Positions 9,507 to 19,915 of a stretch of DNA of 64,000 nucleotides are shown one piece after another. Numbering within the stretch: position 1 is the first letter of the stretch; every line of letters starts with the position of its first letter. The DNA lies in contig NZ_CAJFCL010000004.1 of NCBI RefSeq assembly GCF_904063065.1, forward strand, positions 62,001 to 126,000, read 5' to 3'. The DNA is from Pseudomonas paraversuta. Lineage in GTDB: Bacteria > Pseudomonadota > Gammaproteobacteria > Pseudomonadales > Pseudomonadaceae. The notes under the pieces are model-generated. The model was not told the DNA's origin. It saw only the letters and a list, made by a program, of their open reading frames with translations, and did not search any database. The translations under genes were made by a program, and so were the position numbers.

Positions 9507-12284
9507 GTGCGCTGGCTTAGGATCGCCATAGGTATTACCGTCAGTCTACTGACTGCTTTGCTCTATTTAACGCCGGTGCAGGCGGCCCAAGGCAACCTTT
9601 GGTCTGTTCTTCTGGACCATAGTGGCGACCTGCAACTGAGCGATGTCAGTTCCCCCCGCTTAAGCAATCAATTCAGCCCAATCGAGCTCGAAGAGCTGAC
9701 CGCAGCCAACCCCGATGAGGCGTTATGGTTGCGATTCCGGCTGCAGCCCAACAAGCATGAACAGATTTTGCGAGTCTTCGCCCCGGATCTTGCACGTCTT
9801 GACCTGTACGTTCTCGACGGCAAAAAACTGATCAGCGAAACCAGCGCCGGCAGTACTTTGCCGACGTCCGACAAACCGCTGTCCAGCAGCGACTACCTGC
9901 TGCCCTTGCCCCAAAGCTCTCAAGAGCTGGATGTGTATCTGCGCCTGGTTTCGGAGCATCAGCTGCGCCCGCACATTACCCTCGATTCCGCCGTCATACT
10001 CGCCGCCAACCAGGGCATGACCCTGCTCTACGGGCTGTTGCTCGGCTGCCTGGCAATGCTGGTGCTGCACAACCTGATCCGCTTTGCTTTCACCCGCTCA
10101 GTCAGCAGCCTGTGGCTCGCTGCCTGCGAAGCCTTGCTCCTGATCAGCTCGGCGCTGTTCTTGAATCTGCTGGGTCCCTGGTTTCCCGAGTGGCACAGCG
10201 CCCACCCACCCGGGGCCTATCTGGCGCTGATACTGACGGCGCCTTGCGGGTTGATGTTCACCTACAGTTTCTTTGGCGCCCGCAGCGCCCACAGGTTGCA
10301 GAAACTGTTGCTGCTCAACACCCTGATTATCTGTATCGGCGGCCTGCTGGTGCTGTTCTTCGACACCCTGCCGTTAAACGTGATGACCTATGGCCTGGTC
10401 GGGCTTGCAAGCCTGAGCATCCTGCTGGTCTCGGTTCACCACTTGCAGCAAGGCTACCGCCCTGCCCGCCTGTTCGTGGTGGCCATGATTGTGTTCAACA
10501 TCGGCACCCTGGTGATTCTCCCGACGCTCCTGGGCCTGACCCTGATCGCACCCCAGGAGCTGATCCTGGCCTTGATGGCGGTGGTCTGTATCTGCGGCCT
10601 GCTGATGAGCATCGCCCTGAGCGAACGCGCTCGCAGCATCGCCGAGGACCAATTCAGCATCAGCCGTGACCTGGCCGCCAGTAACGCCGAAGTGAATGCC
10701 AAAGCCGAATTCCTGGCCAAGATCAGCCATGAAATTCGCACCCCGATGAACGGTGTACTGGGCATGACTGAACTGCTGCTGGGGACACCACTGTCGGTCA
10801 AACAACGTGACTACGTACAGACCATCCACAGCGCCGGCAATGAACTGCTGACGCTCATTAATGAAATTCTCGATATTTCCAGGCTCGAGTCGGGCCAGAT
10901 CGAACTGGACGATGTGCAGTTCGACCTCAATGCCCTGATCGAAGACTGCCTGAATATCTTCCGCACCAAAGCCGAACAGCAAAACGTCGAACTCATCAGT
11001 TTCATTCAGCCACAGGTCCCGAGGGTCATCAGCGGTGACCCCACCCGCCTGCGCCAGACCCTGCTGAGCCTGCTCGAAAGCGCGCTGAAGAAAACCGTCG
11101 AAGGCGAGATATTGATTGTCGTGGCACTGGAAGAGCGCACTCAGCCGCCACGGTTGCGCATCGCCATCCAGGACTCCGGCCAGCCGATGGATGAACAGGA
11201 GCGCGAAGCCCTGCTCAGTGCCGAACTGCACAGCAAGAACTTCCTCGCCGCTACCCGCCTGGGCGGTCACCTGGGGCTGGTCATCGCCCGCCAGCTAATC
11301 AGCTTGATGGGCGGTGAGTTCGGCATAAAGCCGGGGCAAACCAGGGGCAGCAATCTATGGCTGACCCTGCCCCTGGACCCGCAACACCTCGAGCACCCGA
11401 CCTCCGACCTGGACAGCCCGCTCAAGGGTGCACGGGTACTGGTGGTCGATGACAACGACACCTGCCGCAAAGTGCTGGTACAGCAATGCTCGGCCTGGGG
11501 TTTGAGTGTCAGCGCGGCGGCCTCGGGCAAAGAAGCCCTGGCCCTGTTACGCACCAAGGCGCATCTGCGCGACTACTTCGACATTGTGCTGCTGGACCAG
11601 AACATGCCGGGCATGACGGGCATGCAACTGGCGGCCAAGATCAAAGAAGACCCGAGCCTGAACCACGACATCCTGCTGGTGATGCTGACCGGCATCAGCA
11701 ACGCCCCGAGCAAGATCATTGCCCGCAACTGCGGGATCAAGCGCATTCTGGCCAAACCGGTGGCGGGCTATACCCTGAAAACCACCCTGGCCGATGAACT
11801 GACCCAGCGCAACAAAGGCCAGGTCTCTGCGCAGCTCCCGGCCAATGGCCCGCCAACAGCGGTGACGGTGCCTGGCGACTTCCGCATCCTGGTTGCCGAA
11901 GACAACAGTATTTCCACCAAGGTCATTCGCGGCATGCTGGGCAAGCTCAATTTGCAGCCCGACACGGCCTGTAACGGCGAAGAGGCCTTGAAGGCCATGA
12001 AAGCGCAGCGTTATGACCTGGTATTGATGGATTGCGAAATGCCGGTAATGGACGGCTTCTCGGCCACTGAGCAATTACGCGCCTGGGAAGTCAGCCATCA
12101 ACGTATCCGCACCCCGGTGGTGGCGTTGACCGCACACATCCTGGAGGAGCACAAAGAACGGGCGCGCCAGGCCGGCATGGACGGACACATGGCCAAGCCG
12201 GTCGAGTTGTCGCAACTGCGCGAGCTGGTGGAATATTGGGTGGCGCAACGGGAGTTGCGTGAATCCCAGGCGCAGCATTCCTAG
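9507..12284 (+). CDS. retS: RetS-type hybrid sensor histidine kinase (7TMR-DISM)
   Basis: In P. aeruginosa RetS antagonises GacS and so lowers RsmY/RsmZ small RNAs, controlling biofilm versus acute virulence traits. This 925-aa protein has the same architecture: signal peptide, periplasmic DISM sensing domain (about residues 40-160), seven membrane helices (about 170-380), HisKA with H408 in KISHEIRTPMNG, an ATPase-like domain, and two receiver domains with phospho-acceptors D697 (LLDQNMPG) and D842 (LMDCEMPV). The position next to purD matches PAO1 retS as recalled. The start is GTG after GAAGGGA. The N-box reads LLSLLESALKKT, lacking the usual asparagines. Confidence 0.88.
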   Translation: MRWLRIAIGITVSLLTALLYLTPVQAAQGNLWSVLLDHSGDLQLSDVSSPRLSNQFSPIELEELTAANPDEALWLRFRLQPNKHEQILRVFAPDLARLDLYVLDGKKLISETSAGSTLPTSDKPLSSSDYLLPLPQSSQELDVYLRLVSEHQLRPHITLDSAVILAANQGMTLLYGLLLGCLAMLVLHNLIRFAFTRSVSSLWLAACEALLLISSALFLNLLGPWFPEWHSAHPPGAYLALILTAPCGLMFTYSFFGARSAHRLQKLLLLNTLIICIGGLLVLFFDTLPLNVMTYGLVGLASLSILLVSVHHLQQGYRPARLFVVAMIVFNIGTLVILPTLLGLTLIAPQELILALMAVVCICGLLMSIALSERARSIAEDQFSISRDLAASNAEVNAKAEFLAKISHEIRTPMNGVLGMTELLLGTPLSVKQRDYVQTIHSAGNELLTLINEILDISRLESGQIELDDVQFDLNALIEDCLNIFRTKAEQQNVELISFIQPQVPRVISGDPTRLRQTLLSLLESALKKTVEGEILIVVALEERTQPPRLRIAIQDSGQPMDEQEREALLSAELHSKNFLAATRLGGHLGLVIARQLISLMGGEFGIKPGQTRGSNLWLTLPLDPQHLEHPTSDLDSPLKGARVLVVDDNDTCRKVLVQQCSAWGLSVSAAASGKEALALLRTKAHLRDYFDIVLLDQNMPGMTGMQLAAKIKEDPSLNHDILLVMLTGISNAPSKIIARNCGIKRILAKPVAGYTLKTTLADELTQRNKGQVSAQLPANGPPTAVTVPGDFRILVAEDNSISTKVIRGMLGKLNLQPDTACNGEEALKAMKAQRYDLVLMDCEMPVMDGFSATEQLRAWEVSHQRIRTPVVALTAHILEEHKERARQAGMDGHMAKPVELSQLRELVEYWVAQRELRESQAQHS

Positions 12285-12358
12285 GGCCCAACGCTGGCCG
12301 ACAGACTGCCGGCGGCCTGATAGACTTTCGTCGCCTTTCTTCGGTGTGAGCTCAGACC

Positions 12359-12955
12359 ATGCTCCATGTATTGTTCAGTGTGTATTTGAAGATGCTGGTG
12401 CTCTACAGCCCGTTCTTCGTGCTCTCATGCTTTATCAGCCTGACCCGTGGCTACTCCAACAAAGAGCGCCGTCGTCTCGCCTGGAAAGTGGCGCTGGCCA
12501 CCTTGATATCCAGCGTCTTGCTCTACCTGTTCGGGCGGGCGATCTTCAGTGTTTTCGGGATTACCGTCGACGCCTTCCGCATCGGCGCCGGCAGCGTGCT
12601 GTTCATCTCGGCACTGGGCATGGCCCAGGGCAAATCGGCCGTGCAAACCGACAACGTGCAGCAGGATGTCACCATAGTGCCGCTGACCATTCCGTTGACG
12701 GTCGGACCGGGCACCATCGGTGCCCTGCTGGTCATGGGGGTCAGCCAGCCGCACTGGGATGACAAGCTGATGGCGATAGTCAGCATTACCCTGGCCAGCC
12801 TGACCGTCGGCGTGGTGTTGTACCTGTCCAACAGGATCGAGCGGATTCTGGGTGACCAGGGCCTGCAGATCGTCAGCCGCCTGATGGGCCTGTTCGTTTG
12901 TGCGCTAGCGGCGCAGATCATCTTCACCGGAATCCGCGGGTATCTAGTGCCCTGA
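12359..12955 (+). CDS. MarC family integral membrane protein
   Basis: A 198-aa inner-membrane protein with six predicted hydrophobic segments. Features include the N-terminal VYLKMLVLYSPFFVLSCFISLT, the central SALGMAQGK and the VPLTIPLTVGPGTIGALLVMG motif typical of MarC/UPF0056. The function of the family is unsettled: despite the name, multiple-antibiotic resistance is not its role in E. coli. It is monocistronic and converges on cobJ across a perfect hairpin. Confidence 0.85.
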   Translation: MLHVLFSVYLKMLVLYSPFFVLSCFISLTRGYSNKERRRLAWKVALATLISSVLLYLFGRAIFSVFGITVDAFRIGAGSVLFISALGMAQGKSAVQTDNVQQDVTIVPLTIPLTVGPGTIGALLVMGVSQPHWDDKLMAIVSITLASLTVGVVLYLSNRIERILGDQGLQIVSRLMGLFVCALAAQIIFTGIRGYLVP

Positions 12956-12982
12956 CCTCCCGCGCCCCGTCAGCGATTACAG

Positions 12983-13009
12983 AGCATGGCCCCATTGCGG
13001 GGCCATGCT
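12983..13009. terminator. Bidirectional hairpin between marC-like gene and cobJ
   Basis: Perfect 11-base arms (12983-12993 and 12999-13009) around a 5-base loop, lying between convergent genes. No T tract occurs on either side, so it is a terminator candidate by position and stem strength. Confidence 0.6.
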
Positions 13010-13014
13010 GCCCG

Positions 13015-14691
13015 TCAGGGCTTTTCGCCGTACCAGCGTGGCGTGTACACCCACTCTGTGCCGTCGGCACGCGGGAAGGTGCAGGTGGTAGACGATCCAA
13101 TCAGCACCATGGTGCGCATATCCACCTGATCCGCAGTCAACGCGCCCAAAGTGATAGTCCGCAATGTCTGGCCCGGGCGGCCAATGTCGCGCCCCAGCAC
13201 CACCGGCGTCTGTGGGCTGCGGTGCCGGGCCACGATTTCCAGCGCAACCCCCAGCTGCCAGGGCCGTGAGCGGGAAATCGGGTTGTAGAACGCCAGCGCC
13301 AGATCCGCCTCGCAGGCAAGGTCCAGACGCTTTTCGATGATGCTCCACGGCTTGAGGTTGTCCGACAGCGACATCACGCAGAAGTCATGCCCCAATGGCG
13401 CACCGGCCTGCGCGGCGGTAGCCAGCGATGCCGAAACCCCGGGCAGGATTTCCAGGTCGACGTTGTGCCACTGCGCATCACCAGACTCATGCAAGGCTTC
13501 AAGCACGGCGGCGGCCATGGCAAAAACCCCCGGATCACCCGAAGACACCACCACCACCGAGCGACCACTGGCCGCCAGTTCAAAGGCATGCCGCGCGCGC
13601 TGCATTTCTTCACGATTATCGGTGCAGTGCAGCACTTGATCGTCGCGAAACGGTCCGGCCATCCGCACATAGGTTTCGTAACCCAGCACGTCATTGGCCC
13701 GCGCCAGTTCGGCCTTGACCGCAGGCACCATCAATTCCGCAGCGCCGGGGCCAAGGCCGATGACTGCCAACCGCCCCCGGGCCCTGCCGATCTGTTGCGG
13801 GTCCAGAGGAACCGAAGCGACCCCCAGGGCCAAACCACTGCCCGACTCGTGCCAGGCCACAGGTAGCGCCTGCTCCTCGGCACTCACGAAGCGTAGCGGC
13901 ACAGCCAGCTCAGCCGCCGCCTCACGCAGTTGCGGGCTCGCCATCAAGGTGTCGTCGGCAACGATGCAGGCCAGCGATTGCCAGGCCAGCTTCACTGCAT
14001 GCAACGCCTCACGGATCCCCTGCGCTGCAACAACGGAGCTGACCCGGGCTACAACATTGCGCGGGTAGATCAGCAGTTCATTGGCCGCGGGTTCTCGCTC
14101 GGCACTGCTGACGCAGATCGCCAGCCGCGCCTGCGGGTTTTCAGGCAGTTGTGCACCGGCCAGCCAGGGCGCATCGCCTTCGATACGCACAGACTCGCCC
14201 GCGAGCAAATCCGAGACAAAGCGTTTGCCCACCTCCAGGTCGCCCAGGGCATAGCCCCTCGGCGGGTTCAGCAGGCAGGTGCCAAAACGCAATTCGCCGC
14301 TGGTGGTGATGGCCGGGGCAACCTGCAGACCGGCAGCGATTTCCCGCGCCATGTCATTCACCCCTCCCAGACCACCCAGCAGCGGAACCACCGCGCTGGC
14401 GTCTTCGGCCACGGCCAGCACCGGCGGCTCGGCGCCTTTCTCCAGCAGCAGCGGAGCCAGGGTGCGAATCACAATCCCGGCGGCGCACAGCGCAATAATC
14501 GGCGTGTCTTGCTGATACAGCTGGCGCAGGGTCGCGCCAAAATCGCTGTAGCTGCGGTCTGGCGCGTCAACCCGCCCGGCCAGGCCGTAAATCAACGCCT
14601 GAGGGTAAAGCTGCTGGATGCGCCGGGCCGTTGCCAGGCTGCCATTGCCCAGAATCACAATGGCCGGGGCCGGGCGACTCAACCTTGCCAC
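13015..14691 (-). CDS. cobJ: CbiG-CobJ fusion: precorrin-3B C17-methyltransferase
   Basis: Ring-contracting methyltransferase of corrin synthesis fused to a CbiG-like N-terminal half. Residues 1-300 carry the CbiG pattern, including [34 protein letters not shown] and the region around [16 protein letters not shown]. Residues 306-558 are the CobJ/CbiH methyltransferase with [29 protein letters not shown] and [17 protein letters not shown]. The 558-aa length matches the fused form known in pseudomonads. It is last in the leftward cobGHIJ operon and overlaps cobI by 13 bp. Confidence 0.92.
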   Translation of the reverse strand: MARLSRPAPAIVILGNGSLATARRIQQLYPQALIYGLAGRVDAPDRSYSDFGATLRQLYQQDTPIIALCAAGIVIRTLAPLLLEKGAEPPVLAVAEDASAVVPLLGGLGGVNDMAREIAAGLQVAPAITTSGELRFGTCLLNPPRGYALGDLEVGKRFVSDLLAGESVRIEGDAPWLAGAQLPENPQARLAICVSSAEREPAANELLIYPRNVVARVSSVVAAQGIREALHAVKLAWQSLACIVADDTLMASPQLREAAAELAVPLRFVSAEEQALPVAWHESGSGLALGVASVPLDPQQIGRARGRLAVIGLGPGAAELMVPAVKAELARANDVLGYETYVRMAGPFRDDQVLHCTDNREEMQRARHAFELAASGRSVVVVSSGDPGVFAMAAAVLEALHESGDAQWHNVDLEILPGVSASLATAAQAGAPLGHDFCVMSLSDNLKPWSIIEKRLDLACEADLALAFYNPISRSRPWQLGVALEIVARHRSPQTPVVLGRDIGRPGQTLRTITLGALTADQVDMRTMVLIGSSTTCTFPRADGTEWVYTPRWYGEKP

Positions 14692-15413
14692 CGTTCGCCG
14701 GGCACGATGATCAACGAGAAATAAGGCGACGACATCGGCTCCACTTCATTGAGCGGGACGATTTTCTGGTTGCTCATGGTCGCGCGCTCGACGTACAGCG
14801 CACGCTCGGCCAGCCCCAGCTCCCCCAGAACCTCGCGCACTTTATGAAAGTTGCGCCCCAGCTTCATGATCACGGCAGCGTCGGCATCGGCCAGACGCCG
14901 CTTGAGCTCATCGTGGGGCAGCACCCCCGACAGCACCGACAGGCTCTGATTGCGATACACCAGCGGCACGCCGAGCACCGAAGCGCCGCCCAGCATCGAG
15001 CACACCCCCGGCACCACTTGCGCTTCAAAGCGCTCGGCCAGACGGTCATGCAAGTACATGTAGGAGCCATAGAAGAACGGATCGCCTTCGCAGATCACCG
15101 CCACATCTCGGCCGGCCTGCAAATGCACGGCAACCTCTACGGCCGCCTGATCGTAGAAGTCGCTGATGATTTGTTCATACGACAGCGGTTCGGGCAACAC
15201 CTCGGTGGTCACCGGGTACACCAGTGGCATCAAGGTTTGCGCGTCTTGCAGGTGCGCTTCGATGATGCCGAACGCGTTGCCTTTTTTGCCTTTGGCCACG
15301 AAGTACGCCACCACCGGCGATTCGCGCAGCAGGCGCAAGGCTTTAACGGTAATCAGCTCCGGATCGCCGGGACCGACGCCCAGACCGAGCAAACGTCCAG
15401 GTTGAGTCATCAT
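14679..15413 (-). CDS. cobI: Precorrin-2 C20-methyltransferase
   Basis: Transfers a methyl group from SAM to C20 of precorrin-2. The 244-aa product begins with the tetrapyrrole methylase motif [16 protein letters not shown]. It has the second motif [19 protein letters not shown] and [19 protein letters not shown]. Two consecutive ATGs open the gene and overlap the cobH stop as ATGA, indicating translational coupling in cobGHIJ. Confidence 0.95.
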   Translation of the reverse strand: MMTQPGRLLGLGVGPGDPELITVKALRLLRESPVVAYFVAKGKKGNAFGIIEAHLQDAQTLMPLVYPVTTEVLPEPLSYEQIISDFYDQAAVEVAVHLQAGRDVAVICEGDPFFYGSYMYLHDRLAERFEAQVVPGVCSMLGGASVLGVPLVYRNQSLSVLSGVLPHDELKRRLADADAAVIMKLGRNFHKVREVLGELGLAERALYVERATMSNQKIVPLNEVEPMSSPYFSLIIVPGERWQG

Positions 15414-16036
15414 TCGATCTCCGTGGCCAGTGCGTTGACCGCTGCCGCAGCCATCGCGCTACCGCCGCGGCGGCCCTGCATGATCACAAACGGCACGCCA
15501 CGGCTGTCTGCCGCCAGCATCGCCTTGGATTCTGCAGCCCCGACAAAACCTACCGGGAAGCCCAGAATCAGGGCCGGTTTCGGTGCCCCGGCGTCAATCA
15601 TCTCCAGCAGGTAAAACAGCGCGGTCGGTGCATTGCCAATCACCACCACGCTGCCTTCCAGATACGGGCGCCACAGTTCAAGGGCCACCGCCGAGCGGGT
15701 GTTGCCCTGCTCCAGCGCCATCTCGGCCACGCCTTCTTCCTTGAGCGTGCAAATCACCTGGTTATTGGCAGGTAAACGCGTACGCGTCACACCTTCAAGC
15801 ACCATGCGTGCATCGCACAGAATCGGCGCGCCGGCGGCCAGCGCATCGCGCCCGGCCTTGCCCGCACCGGGGGAAAAACGCAGGTCTTCGATGGCGTCGA
15901 CCATGCCGCAGGCGTGAATCACCCGCACTGCGAGTTTTTCCAGGTCTGCCGGGATGCTCTGGAGGTTGGCTTCGGCCCGGATAATGGCGAAGGAGTTGCG
16001 ATAGATCTCTTGACCATCGCGGATGTAATCAATCAT
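15410..16036 (-). CDS. cobH: Precorrin-8X methylmutase
   Basis: Moves the methyl group from C11 to C12, giving hydrogenobyrinate. The 208-aa length is typical. The start [20 protein letters not shown] is the family N terminus, with the conserved [11 protein letters not shown] carrying the catalytic histidine, followed by [25 protein letters not shown] and [11 protein letters not shown]. Although the frame stays open upstream, that part overlaps cobG. It overlaps cobG by 8 bp at its start and cobI by 4 bp at its end. Confidence 0.95.
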   Translation of the reverse strand: MIDYIRDGQEIYRNSFAIIRAEANLQSIPADLEKLAVRVIHACGMVDAIEDLRFSPGAGKAGRDALAAGAPILCDARMVLEGVTRTRLPANNQVICTLKEEGVAEMALEQGNTRSAVALELWRPYLEGSVVVIGNAPTALFYLLEMIDAGAPKPALILGFPVGFVGAAESKAMLAADSRGVPFVIMQGRRGGSAMAAAAVNALATEIE

Positions 16037-17333
16037 CGGTGTTGCTCCGTTGGCGGGCCTCAAGCCAGGCGCCTGCCGCTTCAATAGTAAGATTGCGCCC
16101 ATGCAGAACACCGAAACCCGGCTGTTCTGGAGCACGTAAATAGAGGTCGTAATGACCGGGCGCCACGGCCAGCAGAGTGACCGGCGCAATATGGGCTGCC
16201 GCACATGAACGCCGGCAACCGGTCAGATGCACATTCAGCGGTTGGCGCAGACCCGCAGCGAGCTGGCGGGCATCCTGTTTGGTGTCCGCCAGGCCTTTCG
16301 CGCACGCCTCGGAGCCAGTGCAGGCCACCAGATGGGCCAGCGGCTGCGCCGCCTCACACAACAAACCCAGCGCCTCTAACTGGAGGGTCACAGCTGGTGC
16401 ATCGCTGGTCTTGATCCCAGGCAGCAACACACTTTGCCAGGGGCTGAACCGCAGGGTGCCGTCACCAGATTCGTCAGCCAGTTGCGCCAGCCCCCGGAGC
16501 ATGGCGGCATCCAGACGCCCCAGGCCGGGAACCGCGCCGATATACACCCGGCCCTGCTGGCGCTGGGCAAAAGTACCGATATGCCTCACCCCGGGCGCGA
16601 CACCCCGTGGCCCAATGGCCAGCGGGATCAACCCTACGCTGAGCCGTTGCTGTAACTGCTCGATGAAGTGCTCGACGGCAACTTCCTCAAGCAGATGCCG
16701 CATTCTGGTTTGCTCAGGCCGGGCCAGATCGAGAAACAGCAACAGTACCGCCATCACCAGTTCATGGGCCTGTGCCAGCGGCACCGCAGCCAATGCCGGG
16801 TTGTGCGCCGGGCAGCCGGCCAGACCGAAGGCCATCACCAACTGACCGTCCAGCTCAATCACCGATAGCCACAGATCGTGCGGGTGCTCCAGCATCACCA
16901 GGGCTTCGCCAGCGTCCAGTTGCAGCGCGAACTTGGCTGACAACTCGGCCAGCCGCGGGGTGTTTTGCAGACTGGCAAGCAGCTCTGCGGCCAGCGGCCG
17001 GGTATCGATGCGCATCTGCGGGTCGATACCCGCAGCCGGGCTCAGCATCAGGTTGCGCACATCGTCACCCGCTGCCGTCGCAGGCCCCAGACCTGCCGCC
17101 AGCAAGGGTTCAACCAGAGCCCGATGTTGCGCCCCGACCCCGCGAATCTGCAGGTTGCCACGGTTGGTCGCTTCAATGACGCCACTGGCATAGCGCTGCG
17201 CCACATCCGCCACGGCACGGGCCTGCATCGAGGTGATGCAGCCACCATCGAGCTTGACCCGGCAAATCCCGCCGTCCAGCGCCTGCACGATACGCAGCAA
17301 CCCCGGGCAAGCCGTAGGGCGCACGGGCGTCAT
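16029..17333 (-). CDS. cobG: Precorrin-3B synthase (monooxygenase)
   Basis: Oxygen-dependent hydroxylation and lactone formation on precorrin-3A, diagnostic of the aerobic cobalamin route. The 434-aa protein has the sulfite/nitrite-reductase-like fold. The [4Fe-4S] ligand motifs CTGSEAC and CRRSC lie near the C-terminal third. The start MTPVRPTACPGLLRIVQ is chosen by family resemblance; an in-frame ATG 69 bases upstream (17402) is possible and neither has a strong ribosome site. It is first in cobGHIJ and divergent from cobL. Confidence 0.9.
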   Translation of the reverse strand: MTPVRPTACPGLLRIVQALDGGICRVKLDGGCITSMQARAVADVAQRYASGVIEATNRGNLQIRGVGAQHRALVEPLLAAGLGPATAAGDDVRNLMLSPAAGIDPQMRIDTRPLAAELLASLQNTPRLAELSAKFALQLDAGEALVMLEHPHDLWLSVIELDGQLVMAFGLAGCPAHNPALAAVPLAQAHELVMAVLLLFLDLARPEQTRMRHLLEEVAVEHFIEQLQQRLSVGLIPLAIGPRGVAPGVRHIGTFAQRQQGRVYIGAVPGLGRLDAAMLRGLAQLADESGDGTLRFSPWQSVLLPGIKTSDAPAVTLQLEALGLLCEAAQPLAHLVACTGSEACAKGLADTKQDARQLAAGLRQPLNVHLTGCRRSCAAAHIAPVTLLAVAPGHYDLYLRAPEQPGFGVLHGRNLTIEAAGAWLEARQRSNTDD

Positions 17334-17613
17334 GACAGGGAGTTGAGGTGGCAAGGTCAAAGGTCGATCCAGGCAGGCAATGGGCTGTTGCAGGTGGCGC
17401 ATTATGCCTGCTTTGGGCGACCGCATGAAAAGCTTGCCGGACGGAATACCCGCTGCGGGCAACCTTAAGCAGCATTACCTGCAACAGAGCCCGCCCGCCC
17501 GCTTTATGGGCGAGGCGCCGAGAGCCCAAGGCGCGCTATCATGGGCGCCCTGCCGGCGCGTCTTGCAACAGTGCTGGCGGATGGAAAAATCAGCGTTTAC
17601 CAAGAGGATCGGC

Positions 17614-18825
17614 ATGTCGCCCTGGCTAACAATTGTGGGAATCGGTGAAGACGGCTTCAGCGGCCTGGGCAAAAACGCCCGGCGCGCCCTGCTCAGTGCC
17701 GGCAACGTGTTTGGCGGTCCGCGCCAGCTGGACTTGCTGCCCGCCTGCATCCGCGCCGAACGCCAGGCGTGGCCGAGCCCGTTCTCACTGGCACCGGTCC
17801 TGGCCTTGCGCGGTACACCGGTGTGCGTGCTGGCCAGCGGCGACCCCATGTGGTTCGGTGTGGGGGCCAGTCTTGCCCGGGTGGTAGCCAGCGATGAAAT
17901 GCAGGTGCTGTCTGCCCCGTCATCTTTCTCGCTGGCCGCCGCCCGACTGGGCTGGGCCTTGCAGGATGTACTGACGCTGTCGGTGGTGGCGCGGCCTGTC
18001 GCCGCGCTCAATGCTCATCTGCACAGCGGCGTGCGCCTGCTGGTGCTGAGCAACGACGCCAGCAGCCCGGCGGCCGTTGCTGCCCTGCTGCGTGAACGCG
18101 GCTTTGGCCCGAGCCGCCTGAGGGTACTTGAGCACCTGGGCGGCCCGGCCGAGCGGCGAGTCGAGGCCAGTGCCGATGACTGGAGCGACCCGCCCGTGGC
18201 GGCGCTCAACCTGATCGCCATCGACTGCCTGGCCGATACCGACACCCGGCCGCTGTCACGAAGCGGCGGGCTGCCCGACAGCGCGTTCCGCCATGACGGC
18301 CAACTGACCAAACGCGATGTACGGGCCATTACCCTGGCCCGCCTGGCGCCGTTGCCGGGGCAGTTGTTGTGGGACGTGGGCGCCGGCAGCGGCTCGATCG
18401 GAATCGAATGGATGCGCACTTACCCCAGCTGCCGCACCCTGGCCATCGAAGCCGATGCCGGGCGCCAGCAATTGATCGAACACAACCGCGATGCTCTGGG
18501 CGTACCCGGCCTGCAACTGATCCGCGGCGAGGCTCCGCAAGCCCTTGAAGGGCTGGAGCGCCCGGACGCGGTCTTTATCGGCGGCGGCGTGACCCGCGAA
18601 GGGGTGCTCGACACCTGCTGGCAACAGCTCAAACCCGGCGGGCGCCTGGTGGCCAATGCCGTCACCCTGCAAAGCGAAATGCTGCTGATGAGCTGGCGCG
18701 AGCGTCACGGTGGCGAACTGACCCGAATCCATATCGCCCAGGCGCAACCGCTGGGGGAATTCGATACCTGGCGTCAGGCCTTGCCGATAACCCTCTTAGA
18801 CGTGACCAAACCTCTCGATGCGTGA
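17614..18825 (+). CDS. cobL: Precorrin-6Y C5,15-methyltransferase (decarboxylating), CbiE-CbiT fusion
   Basis: Methylates C5 and C15 and decarboxylates the C12 acetate side chain. The 403-aa protein has an N-terminal CbiE domain ([19 protein letters not shown], then [16 protein letters not shown]). A C-terminal CbiT methyltransferase domain starts near residue 225 with [16 protein letters not shown] and the SAM loop [14 protein letters not shown]. The ATG at 17614 follows AAGAGGA. It opens the rightward cobL-cbiD-cobK operon and overlaps cbiD by 8 bp. Confidence 0.95.
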   Translation: MSPWLTIVGIGEDGFSGLGKNARRALLSAGNVFGGPRQLDLLPACIRAERQAWPSPFSLAPVLALRGTPVCVLASGDPMWFGVGASLARVVASDEMQVLSAPSSFSLAAARLGWALQDVLTLSVVARPVAALNAHLHSGVRLLVLSNDASSPAAVAALLRERGFGPSRLRVLEHLGGPAERRVEASADDWSDPPVAALNLIAIDCLADTDTRPLSRSGGLPDSAFRHDGQLTKRDVRAITLARLAPLPGQLLWDVGAGSGSIGIEWMRTYPSCRTLAIEADAGRQQLIEHNRDALGVPGLQLIRGEAPQALEGLERPDAVFIGGGVTREGVLDTCWQQLKPGGRLVANAVTLQSEMLLMSWRERHGGELTRIHIAQAQPLGEFDTWRQALPITLLDVTKPLDA

Positions 18826-19915
18826 CGAAACCGCCGAACAACCCGCGCCGCTGCGCAGCGGCCTGACCACCGGCAGCTGCGCCACAGCCACCAGCCTGGC
18901 CGCCGCGCGCCTGCTGCTCAGCGGGGTCAGCCATGACGCCGTCGCCATCACCTTGCCCAAAGGCAAGATCGTCACCATGCGCCTGGAGTTTTGCCGCCTG
19001 TGCGATCAGGGGGCCGAAGCCGGCACCATCAAGGATGCCGGGGATGACCCGGATGTAACCCACGGCGCGCTGCTTTACTCCCAAGTGAGTCTCAGGCCGG
19101 AACCGGGTATCGGCTTTGTCGCCGGTCTCGGAGTAGGCACCGTGACCCGCCCGGGTCTGGTACTGGCCGTGGGGGAACCGGCGATCAACCCGGTGCCGCG
19201 CAAAATGATCACCGAACACCTGCTGCTGCTGGCAGCCGAGCTGGGCTACAGCGGCGGCTTTACCGTCACCGTGAACGTCCAGGACGGCGCGGCCCTGGCG
19301 TTGAAAACCATGAATCCGCGACTGGGGATCCTGGGTGGTCTGTCGATATTGGGCACCAGCGGCATCGTCCGCCCGTTCTCCTGCGCGGCTTACATCGCCT
19401 CGATCCATCAAGGCATCGATGTGGCCAAGACCAACGGCTATCTGCACATCGCCGCCTGCACCGGCAATGCCAGCGAAGACACCATGCGCCGGGTCTACAA
19501 CCTGCCGGAAATTGCCCTGATCGAAATGGGCGACTTTGTCGGTGCCGTACTCAAGCATCTGCGCAAAGTACCTGTGGATAAGTTGAGCCTCTGCGGCGGC
19601 TTCGGAAAAATCAGCAAGCTGGCGGCCGGGCATATGGATTTGCACAGCCGCCACTCCAGTATCGACCTGCCGCAGCTGGCCGAATGGGCCGCCGCCAGCG
19701 GTGCCGACTGCGAGCTGCAAGAGGCGATCCGCCAGGCCAATACCAGCCAGCAAGCCCTGGCAATGGCCAGTGCTGCGGGCATCGCCCTGGGTGATGCGGT
19801 GTGCCAGCACGCCCTCGACTTCGCCCGTAGCGTGGTGCCGGCACAGGTGCAGGTCGAAGTGTTTGCCATCGACCGCCAGGGCGGGATAGTCGGTCACGCC
19901 GGAGCCTTTGCATGA
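18818..19915 (+). CDS. cbiD: Cobalt-precorrin-5B C1-methyltransferase
   Basis: Methylates C1 during corrin ring contraction. The 365-aa product has the CbiD hallmark [19 protein letters not shown] at the N terminus, [24 protein letters not shown] and [10 protein letters not shown]. CbiD is normally assigned to the anaerobic pathway, yet it is embedded here among aerobic genes (cobG, cobL, cobK) with no cobF. The start overlaps cobL and the stop overlaps cobK, so the three genes form a tightly coupled operon. Confidence 0.95.
   Translation: MRDETAEQPAPLRSGLTTGSCATATSLAAARLLLSGVSHDAVAITLPKGKIVTMRLEFCRLCDQGAEAGTIKDAGDDPDVTHGALLYSQVSLRPEPGIGFVAGLGVGTVTRPGLVLAVGEPAINPVPRKMITEHLLLLAAELGYSGGFTVTVNVQDGAALALKTMNPRLGILGGLSILGTSGIVRPFSCAAYIASIHQGIDVAKTNGYLHIAACTGNASEDTMRRVYNLPEIALIEMGDFVGAVLKHLRKVPVDKLSLCGGFGKISKLAAGHMDLHSRHSSIDLPQLAEWAAASGADCELQEAIRQANTSQQALAMASAAGIALGDAVCQHALDFARSVVPAQVQVEVFAIDRQGGIVGHAGAFA

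Noticed and set aside
17334..17613. Possible cobalamin riboswitch between cobG and cobL
   Set aside because: I looked for the conserved B12-box (GCCAGGAGACCTGCC-like) and associated helices on both strands and saw none here or upstream of the TonB receptor at 26 kb.
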